The notes under the pieces: generated by a model
What the model was told of the DNA's origin: nothing
The model's input: the letters and a program-made list of their open reading frames with translations, nothing else
Databases searched by the model: none
Assembly (NCBI RefSeq): GCF_000935045.1
Contig: NZ_JYKS01000041.1
Coordinates: 1 to 64,000 of the forward strand
Reading direction: 5' to 3'
DNA: 64,000 bases
Origin: Pseudomonas sp. 10-1B
GTDB taxonomy: Bacteria > Pseudomonadota > Gammaproteobacteria > Pseudomonadales > Pseudomonadaceae
Part shown: in pieces, positions 7,691 to 14,790 of the stretch
How positions within the stretch are numbered: the stretch's first letter is position 1
How the letters are laid out: each line of letters begins with the position of its first letter
Made by a program: the position numbers and the translations under genes

Positions 7691-9653
7691 GGGCTTCCTC
7701 CTGCCAGCGGCACCACTTGCCCCAGCTTTTCTGCAATTGCAGCACCGCGCCCTCGGCCAGCCGTAGCGGGTCGCTCGAAGGCAGCCGGTGCAAGGCGGCA
7801 ATGAACTGTTCACTGGCGCTATCCAGATGTTGTCCACGCCCGGCGGCAGGCCCTTTGGCCAGTACCACCTCCACCTGTTGCAGGTACTCGCGCTCGGCTC
7901 GCCCCAAGGGCGCCTGGGCGACCGCCAGGCACATGCGCAGGTGCACCAGTTCGTCGCCGATATCCAACCCGTGCAGGCCGTCATCCCAGCGTTTGCGCTC
8001 GCCTTCCGGTAATTCACTGGCATGCCGCGCCAGTTGCATCAAGCGGTCGGCCATACGCCCGCCAAACCAGGTGTCGGCACCACGCAGATCGCGCCGGGTC
8101 AGGCGCACCAGGTCGCTCTGGGTGGCAGCGCGCAGGCGCCGGCCCAGCCAGGCCGGGTGGCGGAACACCAGTAGACGAAAGGCCATCACCGCCGCAGAAA
8201 CCCCCACCAACATGGCCAAGGCACTGTTCAGCATCGTCGCTACGCCGAACTGCATGGCGTTGAGTGGCGACACCAGCACAATGAAGTGCAGACAATAGGA
8301 GGTGGCGGTGGCCCCGGTACGAGGGTGGGCCATGCCCAGCGCGCCAAGAAACAGCGGCACCCCCAGGCCCAGGCAGAGCATGGCGAAGCTGCTCCATTGC
8401 GGCAGCAGAACCTGCCCGACCAGAAACGCCACAGGTATCGCCAGGAAGATCCCGCGCAAGAAGCTCAAGCCGATCTGCGCGCCGTTCTCGCGGCTGGCGA
8501 ACAGGCTGCAGACCACGCAAGTCAACACCAGGCCGCCCGGCGCCGAAGGCCAGGCCGTGGCCAGCCAGAAACCGCTCATGACCAGAAAGGCCAATGCGCT
8601 GCGTGAGCCGAACAGCAAGGCCAGCGACCAGTCGCGGTGCGCAGCCAGCCCCTGGGACACATCCTTGGGCGCCCTGCCCGCTTCCACATCCTCCAGCGCC
8701 TGGCTAGCGGCCATGGCGTAATCCAGCAGCAGGGCCATGCGCGCCAGGCAGAAGTGTTCCGCCGAACTGATCTGCTCATCGTGGGCAGCATCCCAGACAC
8801 GCTGGCGCAGCAGCAACAGGCTGGGCTGGTCCGGCTTGCCCAGCAGCGCGCGCACTTCTGCCAACCAAGGCGCTAGGTGCCCGGCCTCGCGCTCGTCGAG
8901 TTGGCGCCATTGCCGACGCACCGAGCGAGAGATGCGCAGCAGCACCATCAGTTTCTGGCTCAGCCCGCGAATGGCGCGGGCACGCTGACGCCCGCGGTTG
9001 CCTTCGAACCAGGCATGTTCGCGCTGGCTATCGATGGCGACGATGCGCCCCAGGCTCTCCAGCAAGCCTTTGCGTGCCTCATCTTCGCCGCCGAGCATGG
9101 CACTGGCGGCTTGCAGGCCGTTGTGCCAAGCCTGGCGGGCCTGGCCACCCAGTTGCTGCTCCACCCGCATGGGCCAGAGCAAGGCACTGCTGGCGGTGGC
9201 GCAGAAAATCCCCAGGCAGATCTCGGTGCAGCGCGCCACGGCCTGGTCGAACACCTGCAGCGGGTGGTCGATGGCCGGCAAGGCGATGATCGCCGCGGTA
9301 TAGCCGGCCAGCACGAAGGCATAGGCCCAGGCACTGCGCAGCTGGGTAGATGCAGCGGTGCACAGGGCCAGGGCGAGCAGGAACAGCCCGGGGGTCTGGG
9401 CGAACAGGCCGATGAACAGCACCGACATGACCGTACCCACCAAGGTGCCGGCCAGCCGCGCCAGGCCTTTCTGCACCACCATGCCTGATAACGGCTGGGC
9501 GACGATGAAGGCGGTCATCAGCGCCCATGACGGTTGCTCCAGGCCCCAGCGCATGGCCAGCCACAGCGCCAGGCCGCCACCGAACAGGGTCTTGATGGCG
9601 AACTTGAGGGCGAGGCTGCTGGGGGCGAACAGGGCCTGGAAAGTGATGGGCAC
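7677..9653 (-). CDS. FUSC-family efflux pump (AaeB-like)
   Basis: A 658-residue inner-membrane protein. There is a first block of about six helices (about 15-165), a cytoplasmic helical domain, a second helix block (about 345-490; LVMSGFWLATAWPSAPGG) and a long cytoplasmic C-terminus. This duplicated FUSC architecture is that of AaeB/YdhK aromatic-acid exporters. The start is GTG 9653 with AAGG upstream. It heads the AaeB-AaeX-AaeA type operon. No regulator gene is adjacent, but a strong palindrome lies 73 bp upstream. Confidence 0.9.
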   Translation of the reverse strand: MPITFQALFAPSSLALKFAIKTLFGGGLALWLAMRWGLEQPSWALMTAFIVAQPLSGMVVQKGLARLAGTLVGTVMSVLFIGLFAQTPGLFLLALALCTAASTQLRSAWAYAFVLAGYTAAIIALPAIDHPLQVFDQAVARCTEICLGIFCATASSALLWPMRVEQQLGGQARQAWHNGLQAASAMLGGEDEARKGLLESLGRIVAIDSQREHAWFEGNRGRQRARAIRGLSQKLMVLLRISRSVRRQWRQLDEREAGHLAPWLAEVRALLGKPDQPSLLLLRQRVWDAAHDEQISSAEHFCLARMALLLDYAMAASQALEDVEAGRAPKDVSQGLAAHRDWSLALLFGSRSALAFLVMSGFWLATAWPSAPGGLVLTCVVCSLFASRENGAQIGLSFLRGIFLAIPVAFLVGQVLLPQWSSFAMLCLGLGVPLFLGALGMAHPRTGATATSYCLHFIVLVSPLNAMQFGVATMLNSALAMLVGVSAAVMAFRLLVFRHPAWLGRRLRAATQSDLVRLTRRDLRGADTWFGGRMADRLMQLARHASELPEGERKRWDDGLHGLDIGDELVHLRMCLAVAQAPLGRAEREYLQQVEVVLAKGPAAGRGQHLDSASEQFIAALHRLPSSDPLRLAEGAVLQLQKSWGKWCRWQEEAHGVA

Positions 9654-9725
9654 GAGGCGGACCTTGCGGGGACGGTCTTACAGGAAAGATAGACAATGAG
9701 GGGAAGGATAAAGCGGAATAGATTA

Positions 9726-9739
9726 ATTAGCTAGCTAAT
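9726..9739. promoter_or_regulatory. 14-bp perfect palindrome, candidate repressor operator
   Basis: ATTAGCTAGCTAAT is a perfect palindrome in an AT-rich patch upstream of the FUSC efflux operon. TAGCTAGCTA cores are typical of MarR- and TetR-type operators that control efflux genes. No such regulator is encoded nearby, so the repressor would act from elsewhere. Confidence 0.55.
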
Positions 9740-9785
9740 CATCTTTATTGAGATTCCCTGCCACAGGCAAAACACAAATCCCAGG

Positions 9786-9813
9786 CAAAAAAAATGGGCG
9801 ACCGAAGTCGCCC
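9786..9813 (-). terminator. rho-independent terminator of the CcoM-like gene
   Basis: On the minus strand the stem GGGCGAC / GTCGCCC (9807-9813 and 9796-9802) with a TTCG tetraloop is followed by A and eight T. It lies 33 bp after the stop of the 38-residue gene. Confidence 0.9.
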
Positions 9814-9845
9814 TAAATGCCTTGCGTGCTCGTGTACCCGGAAGG

Positions 9846-9962
9846 TCAGCGCGGCTTGCGCTTGTTCGAGTCCTTCCAGATGAAAATGCCCAGACCGGCA
9901 AAGAAGGCAACCATCAACCCGACCGTTACCACACCGGCGATAACCACGTTGTCGAAGAACAT
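9846..9962 (-). CDS. ccoM: cbb3-type cytochrome oxidase small subunit CcoM-like
   Basis: A 38-residue single-span membrane protein, MFFDNVVIAGVVTVGLM then FFAGLGIFIWKDSNK and a basic tail. From memory this pattern matches CcoM, the small extra subunit found in the P. stutzeri cbb3 oxidase and linked to assembly or stability of that complex. A strong GGGGAGG lies just before the ATG and a perfect terminator follows, so it is a monocistronic gene. Two ANR/FNR-type boxes upstream suit an oxygen-responsive oxidase subunit. The ccoNOQP genes are not in the window. Confidence 0.8.
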   Translation of the reverse strand: MFFDNVVIAGVVTVGLMVAFFAGLGIFIWKDSNKRKPR

Positions 9963-10029
9963 GCGGGCCTCCCCATTCGTTTGCCGTTGTCCGATGGGTG
10001 CAAGTTAACCAATGTGGAGGCGGGGAAAA

Positions 10030-10043
10030 TTGATCGGGGTCAA
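10030..10043. promoter_or_regulatory. ANR/FNR-type box (proximal)
   Basis: TTGATCGGGGTCAA matches TTGAT-N4-ATCAA with one change. It lies 68 bp upstream of the CcoM-like start, leaving room for a class II activated promoter: a -10-like TTAACT lies about 30 bp downstream, near 10002-10008. Confidence 0.7.
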
Positions 10044-10080
10044 TGGTGCCCGGGACCGGGCACGCGAGGCGGGTGCAGGG

Positions 10081-10094
10081 TTGACCTGCATCAA
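10081..10094. promoter_or_regulatory. ANR/FNR-type box (distal)
   Basis: TTGACCTGCATCAA matches TTGAT-N4-ATCAA with one change. It is centred 51 bp from the proximal box, just beyond the stop codon of the upstream small gene. It could add activation or serve as a second anaerobic input. Confidence 0.55.
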
Positions 10095-10097
10095 GTT

Positions 10098-10259
10098 TCA
10101 GCGCTTCTTGGGCTTGCCCTTGGGTTTCTTTTTCTTTGTGCCGTTCAACGGCAGCGCCTGCTCGAACGCGTTGCGCATTTCGTTCAAGCGCTTTTCCTTG
10201 AGGTCGTGGACACGCTTGGCGCGTTCGGCATCGAAATCGATGAGGTTGTCTTGGCTCAT
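10098..10259 (-). CDS. hypothetical small basic protein, 53 aa
   Basis: The protein reads MSQDNLIDFDAERAKRVHDL, a charged helical middle (KEKRLNEMRNAFEQ) and a lysine-rich end (TKKKKPKGKPKKR). The basic tail suggests nucleic-acid or membrane contact, but this is inference. The frame is open with normal codon use and starts at ATG 10259, although the ribosome site (GAGCC) is weak. It ends just before the distal ANR-type box of the CcoM-like gene. Confidence 0.65.
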   Translation of the reverse strand: MSQDNLIDFDAERAKRVHDLKEKRLNEMRNAFEQALPLNGTKKKKPKGKPKKR

Positions 10260-10326
10260 GGGTAGGCTCGACGATCAACTGAGACTTGCATGATGAAGCC
10301 AGCCACGGGCGCTGACCAGCCCCGCT

Positions 10327-10656
10327 TCAGACTTCGATGTCCACCAGCAGCCCCTGGCGTACGTGCTCGCCCATCAACGGCGCCACTGGCACGGTATTGT
10401 CGGCGTTGACCTCGTCGCCTGGCACGGCACTGTAGCGCTCTTCGTCGTCCTTCTGCCGGCGTCGTTGCTGGCGCTGCTGCTCATCGCGCAACAGCAGCGC
10501 CTGCTCCTGCGGGTCGCGCTGGCGCTTGAGGTCGATGGAGCTTTCGCCGGACGCCGGCTGCGCCGGAACCACAGGCTTGATGTCGGGGGTCGGCTTTACC
10601 GGGTCCTGTTGCGAGGTCACCGGGGCGGCACTGAGCGGAATGATCGGCGGCAGCAT
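10327..10656 (-). CDS. hypothetical proline/glutamine-rich protein, 109 aa
   Basis: A hydrophilic, probably disordered protein. The N-terminal half is proline-rich (PVKPTPDIKPVVPAQPA). A basic, glutamine-rich helix follows (LLLRDEQQRQQRRRQKDDEE), and the end reads DNTVPVAPLMGEHVRQGLLV. Similar short proteins occur across Pseudomonas and, as I recall, are sometimes mislabelled aspartate-semialdehyde dehydrogenase; there is no enzyme fold here. AGGAG lies 7 bases before ATG 10656. Function unknown. Confidence 0.75.
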   Translation of the reverse strand: MLPPIIPLSAAPVTSQQDPVKPTPDIKPVVPAQPASGESSIDLKRQRDPQEQALLLRDEQQRQQRRRQKDDEERYSAVPGDEVNADNTVPVAPLMGEHVRQGLLVDIEV

Positions 10657-10718
10657 GGACGTTCTCCTATGCCCCTGTATCGGCAGGCTCGGGTTTACCT
10701 TGATATCACGGACAACAC

Positions 10719-11414
10719 TTATTCGTCTTCGTCGCCAGGGTCATCGTAGGTTGGCGGGCTGGCTTCGCTCCAGGGCCGCTTGTAAACCTGCTGCCAGACC
10801 GCGTCCATATGGTCGCGCAGCACTTGCGGCGCGGCTTTGAGCGAGGCGCTGTCCTCGCGCTCGCCGCCGACCGGTTCCTCCCCCGCCGGGGTGATCTGCG
10901 ACTGGCCGGTGATGGTGTAGCTGGCCTGCCCTTCGCGCATCTCGATGGCGATGTCGTGCGGGTCGATGCCACCGCCGCAGAAGGCGTGGCTGGCAACCGT
11001 CACCTCGGCGACGCCGTCTTTGTTCAGATCGCTGACCTCGCTGACATCGGTGTAGAAGTCCACATCCAGGTCCAGGCCCGGGCAGGTGGTTTCCTGCTCG
11101 ATCTGCCAGCGCGCCTTGAACACGTCGCTGTCGTCGCTGCGCCCGTACAAGGTGGCCTTGAGCACCACCTTGTCCACTTCCTGCTCGCTTTCCGGGTCGC
11201 TGGCCTGGCCATCGCTGCGGCTCAATACCAGCAGGCCTTCACCGTCGCGGTCACGAAAGTGCACGCTCTTGATCGGCGTCTGCACGCCCAGTACCTCGAG
11301 CTGCTCCATCGGGATGGCGGGCAACGCCTCGAAGTTTTTCTGCTCGCAGGCGGCCAGCAGCAGCAGGCTGCCCACGACCATGGAAGCGCTGATCCAGCGG
11401 TGCTTGGCAGACAT
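10719..11414 (-). CDS. hypothetical lipoprotein, 231 aa
   Basis: The N-terminus MSAKHRWISASMVVGSLLLLAAC is a lipoprotein signal with lipobox LAAC. The mature protein has a repeat-like stretch DLNKDGVAEVTVASHAFCGG, resembling the Ca-binding DxNxDG loop of FG-GAP-type domains, and an acidic C-terminus. I do not recognise a named family. ATG 11414 has AGGA upstream; a longer frame to 11558 lacks a signal sequence. It is divergent from rapA. Confidence 0.75.
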   Translation of the reverse strand: MSAKHRWISASMVVGSLLLLAACEQKNFEALPAIPMEQLEVLGVQTPIKSVHFRDRDGEGLLVLSRSDGQASDPESEQEVDKVVLKATLYGRSDDSDVFKARWQIEQETTCPGLDLDVDFYTDVSEVSDLNKDGVAEVTVASHAFCGGGIDPHDIAIEMREGQASYTITGQSQITPAGEEPVGGEREDSASLKAAPQVLRDHMDAVWQQVYKRPWSEASPPTYDDPGDEDE

Positions 11415-11576
11415 GTCGATCCTGGGCCCTCGTCGCAACACGGTACGGGGTGATGAAACGGCTAGACTGATGCACTTACTATTGCAGTTCGGCACCTTTC
11501 GGTGCGCTCGGCACTTTGGTCTGACCGGCCGATCCGTTAACATAATCGGCTTTTTCATCGCGGGAGTTCAGGCAGT

Positions 11577-14423
11577 ATGGCGCAGCAGTATCAACCGGGG
11601 CAACGCTGGATCAGCGACAGCGAAGCCGAGCTCGGCCTGGGTACCATCCTGGCGCAGGATGGCCGCCTGTTGACCGTGCTCTACCCGGCCACTGGCGACA
11701 CCCGTCAATATTCCCTGCGCAATGCGCCGCTGACCCGCGTGCGCTTCTCGCCAGGTGACCAGATCACCCACTTCGAAGGCTGGAAGCTGACCGTGCGCGA
11801 GGTCGAGGACATCGACGGGCTAATGGTCTACCACGGCCTGGACGGGCAGAACCAGCCACGCACCCTGCCAGAAACCCAGCTGTCGAACTTCATCCAGTTC
11901 CGCCTGGCCAGCGACCGCCTGTTCGCCGGGCAGATCGACCCGCTGGCGTGGTTCAGCCTGCGCTACAACACCCTGCAGCACACCAGCAAGCAGATGCAAT
12001 CGGCGCTGTGGGGCCTGGGTGGCTGCCGCGCGCAACCGATCGCCCACCAGTTGCACATCGCCCGCGAAGTCGCCGACCGCAGCGCCCCGCGCGTGCTGCT
12101 GGCCGACGAAGTGGGCCTGGGCAAGACCATCGAAGCCGGCCTGGTGATCCACCGCCAACTGCTGTCGGGCCGCGCCAGCCGCGTGCTGATCCTGGTGCCG
12201 GAAAACCTTCAGCACCAGTGGCTGGTGGAAATGCGCCGCCGCTTCAACCTGCAGGTGGCCCTGTTCGACGCCGAACGCTTCATCGAAAGCGACGCCAGCA
12301 ACCCATTCGAAGATGCCCAGCTGGCGCTGGTCGCCCTGGAATGGCTGGTCGACGACGAAAAGGCTCAGGACGCACTGTTTGCCGCCGGCTGGGACCTGAT
12401 GGTGGTCGACGAAGCCCACCACCTGGTCTGGCACGAAGACCAGGTCAGCGCCGAATACGGCCTGGTCGAGCAACTGGCACAGGTGATCCCTGGCGTGCTG
12501 CTGCTCACCGCCACCCCGGAACAGCTCGGCCAGGACAGCCACTTCGCCCGCCTGCGCCTGCTCGACCCCAACCGTTTCCACGACCTGGCCGCCTTCCGCG
12601 CCGAGAGTGAACACTATCGCCCGGTAGCCGAAGCGGTCCAGGAACTGCTCGACGAAGGCCGCCTGTCGCCCAAGGCCCATGCCACCATCCAGGGCTTCCT
12701 GGGTGCCGAAGGCGAAGCCCTGCTGGCCGCGGTCAGCGACGGCGACAGCCAGGCCAGTGCCCGCCTGATCCGCGAACTGCTGGACCGCCACGGCACCGGC
12801 CGCGTGCTGTTCCGCAACACCCGCGCGGCGATCCAGGGCTTCCCCGAGCGCGAGTTGCACCCTTACCCGCTGGCCACGCCCGAGCAGTACCTAGACCTGC
12901 CAGCCGGCGAACACGCCGAGCTGTACCCGGAGGTCGCCTTCCAGGCCCAGGGCGAGGCGGCTGACGACGAGCGCTGGTGGCGTTTCGACCCGCGCGTCGA
13001 CTGGCTGATCGACACCCTGAAAATGCTCAAGCGCACCAAGGTGCTGGTGATCTGCGCCCACGCCGAAACCGCCATGGACCTGGAAGACGCCCTGCGCGTG
13101 CGCTCCGGTATCCCGGCTTCGGTGTTCCATGAAGGCATGAGCATCCTCGAGCGCGACCGCGCCGCCGCCTACTTCGCCGACGAAGAGTTCGGCGCGCAGG
13201 TGCTCATCTGCTCGGAAATCGGCAGCGAAGGCCGCAACTTCCAGTTCGCCCACCACCTGGTGATGTTCGACCTGCCGGCGCACCCCGACCTGCTCGAGCA
13301 GCGCATCGGCCGCCTCGACCGTATCGGCCAGAAGCACACCATCCAACTGCACATCCCCTACCTGCAGGACAGCCCGCAAGAGCGCCTGTTCCAGTGGTAC
13401 CACCAAGGCCTCAACGCCTTCCTCAATACCTGCCCCACCGGCAACGCCCTGCAGCATCAGTTCGGCCCACGCCTGCTGCCGCTGCTCGAGGGTGGCGAAA
13501 GCAAGGCCTGGGACACCCTGGTGGCCGACGCCCGCAGCGAGCGCGAGCGCCTGGAAGCCGAGCTGCACACCGGCCGTGACCGACTGCTGGAGCTCAACTC
13601 CGGCGGTGCCGGCGAAGGCCAGGCGCTGGTCGAGGCGATTCTCGAACAGGACGACCAGTTCGCCCTGCCGATCTACATGGAAACCCTGTTCGACGCCTTC
13701 GGCATCGACAGCGAAGACCATTCCGAGAACGCTTTGATCCTCAAGCCGAGCGAGAAGATGCTCGATGCCAGCTTCCCGCTGGGTGACGACGAAGGCGTGA
13801 CCATCACCTATGACCGTGCCCAGGCGCTGTCGCGCGAGGACATGCAGTTCCTCACCTGGGAGCACCCAATGGTGCAGGGCGGCATGGACCTGGTGCTGTC
13901 CGGCTCGATGGGCAACACTGCCGTGGCACTGATCAAGAACAAGGCGCTCAAGCCGGGTACCGTGCTGCTCGAACTGCTGTTCGTCAGCGAAGTGGTGGCC
14001 CCACGCAGCCTGCAGCTGGGTCGTTACCTGCCACCGGCGGCATTGCGCTGCCTGCTCGACGCCAACGGCAACGACCTGGCTTCGCGCGTGGCCTTCGAGA
14101 CCCTCAACGACCAGCTCGAGAGCGTGCCGCGCGCCAGTGCCAACAAGTTCGTCCAGGCTCAGCGCGACGTGCTGGCCAAGCGTATCAGTGGTGGTGAAGA
14201 GAAGATCATGCCAACGCACGTCGAGCGCGTGGCCGAGGCCCAGCGCCGCCTGGCGGCGGAGGCCGACGAAGAACTGGCCCGCCTGGTCGCGCTGCAAGCG
14301 GTCAACCCGAGCGTGCGTGACAGCGAGATCAACGCCCTGCGCAAGCAGCGTGAAGACGGCCTGGCGATGCTGGAGAAGGCAGCGCTGCGCCTGGAAGCCA
14401 TTCGCGTGCTGGTGGCTGGCTGA
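11577..14423 (+). CDS. rapA: RNA polymerase-associated ATPase RapA (HepA)
   Basis: A 948-residue SWI2/SNF2-family ATPase that binds RNA polymerase and helps recycle it after transcription. Two N-terminal Tudor-like domains (QRWISDSEAELGLGT at the start) precede the helicase core. Walker A DEVGLGKT is at about residue 177 and the DEAH box at about 277, and the C-terminal helicase half contains QRIGRLDRIGQ. Length agrees with E. coli RapA (968). It is intact. Confidence 0.97.
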   Translation: MAQQYQPGQRWISDSEAELGLGTILAQDGRLLTVLYPATGDTRQYSLRNAPLTRVRFSPGDQITHFEGWKLTVREVEDIDGLMVYHGLDGQNQPRTLPETQLSNFIQFRLASDRLFAGQIDPLAWFSLRYNTLQHTSKQMQSALWGLGGCRAQPIAHQLHIAREVADRSAPRVLLADEVGLGKTIEAGLVIHRQLLSGRASRVLILVPENLQHQWLVEMRRRFNLQVALFDAERFIESDASNPFEDAQLALVALEWLVDDEKAQDALFAAGWDLMVVDEAHHLVWHEDQVSAEYGLVEQLAQVIPGVLLLTATPEQLGQDSHFARLRLLDPNRFHDLAAFRAESEHYRPVAEAVQELLDEGRLSPKAHATIQGFLGAEGEALLAAVSDGDSQASARLIRELLDRHGTGRVLFRNTRAAIQGFPERELHPYPLATPEQYLDLPAGEHAELYPEVAFQAQGEAADDERWWRFDPRVDWLIDTLKMLKRTKVLVICAHAETAMDLEDALRVRSGIPASVFHEGMSILERDRAAAYFADEEFGAQVLICSEIGSEGRNFQFAHHLVMFDLPAHPDLLEQRIGRLDRIGQKHTIQLHIPYLQDSPQERLFQWYHQGLNAFLNTCPTGNALQHQFGPRLLPLLEGGESKAWDTLVADARSERERLEAELHTGRDRLLELNSGGAGEGQALVEAILEQDDQFALPIYMETLFDAFGIDSEDHSENALILKPSEKMLDASFPLGDDEGVTITYDRAQALSREDMQFLTWEHPMVQGGMDLVLSGSMGNTAVALIKNKALKPGTVLLELLFVSEVVAPRSLQLGRYLPPAALRCLLDANGNDLASRVAFETLNDQLESVPRASANKFVQAQRDVLAKRISGGEEKIMPTHVERVAEAQRRLAAEADEELARLVALQAVNPSVRDSEINALRKQREDGLAMLEKAALRLEAIRVLVAG

Positions 14424-14790
14424 TCCCGGCCTGCGCCGCCCGTGTAGGAGCGGCCTTGTGGGAGCGGGCGTGCCCGCGAACACCGGCGAAGCCGGTGCCA
14501 GCCACCGCGCTGGATTCTTCGCGGGCACGCCCGCTCCCACAGAGGTCGCGTCGCGCATACGAATTGAGTCTCTGCGCGACAGCGCAGCCCTGCAGGGCTG
14601 GGTAATCTCCTACAGGGATGTCGCAATGGTCAAACTCTTTATTCCAACCTGCTATCAGGGCCATAACCAAATCATAGAAATCAATGTGCCATTATTCAGG
14701 AAGGCTTAAACACCTCTTCCTATACTGCCTCTGGACAGTCTGCACAGGGTCGTAGCGCAGACGAGTGAAAACTCGATCAAGAGGCACTCA
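14424..14790. other. intergenic region with REP pair and MHYT-gene leader
   Basis: The left part holds an inverted REP pair. The remainder (about 14560-14790) is lower in GC and contains a 27-codon open frame at about 14627-14710 that I do not believe. It ends with the AAGAGG ribosome site of the MHYT gene. No rRNA, tRNA or clear terminator was seen. Confidence 0.5.
14456..14542. repeat. REP inverted pair
   Basis: GTGGGAGCGGGCGTGCCCGC on one side is mirrored by GCGGGCACGCCCGCTCCCAC on the other, around a spacer that contains its own short GCCGGTG-type stem. It lies directly after rapA and may stabilise or end its transcript. Confidence 0.85.

Noticed and set aside
12891..14558. 555-codon antisense open frame opposite rapA
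   Set aside because: It mirrors a real gene with strong GC3 codon bias. The composition (His, Gln, Gly, Ala) is typical of a shadow frame.
14627..14710. 27-codon frame upstream of the MHYT gene (MVKLFIPTCYQGHNQ...)
   Set aside because: It is very short, has no clear ribosome site and lies in a lower-GC leader. It cannot be supported as a gene.
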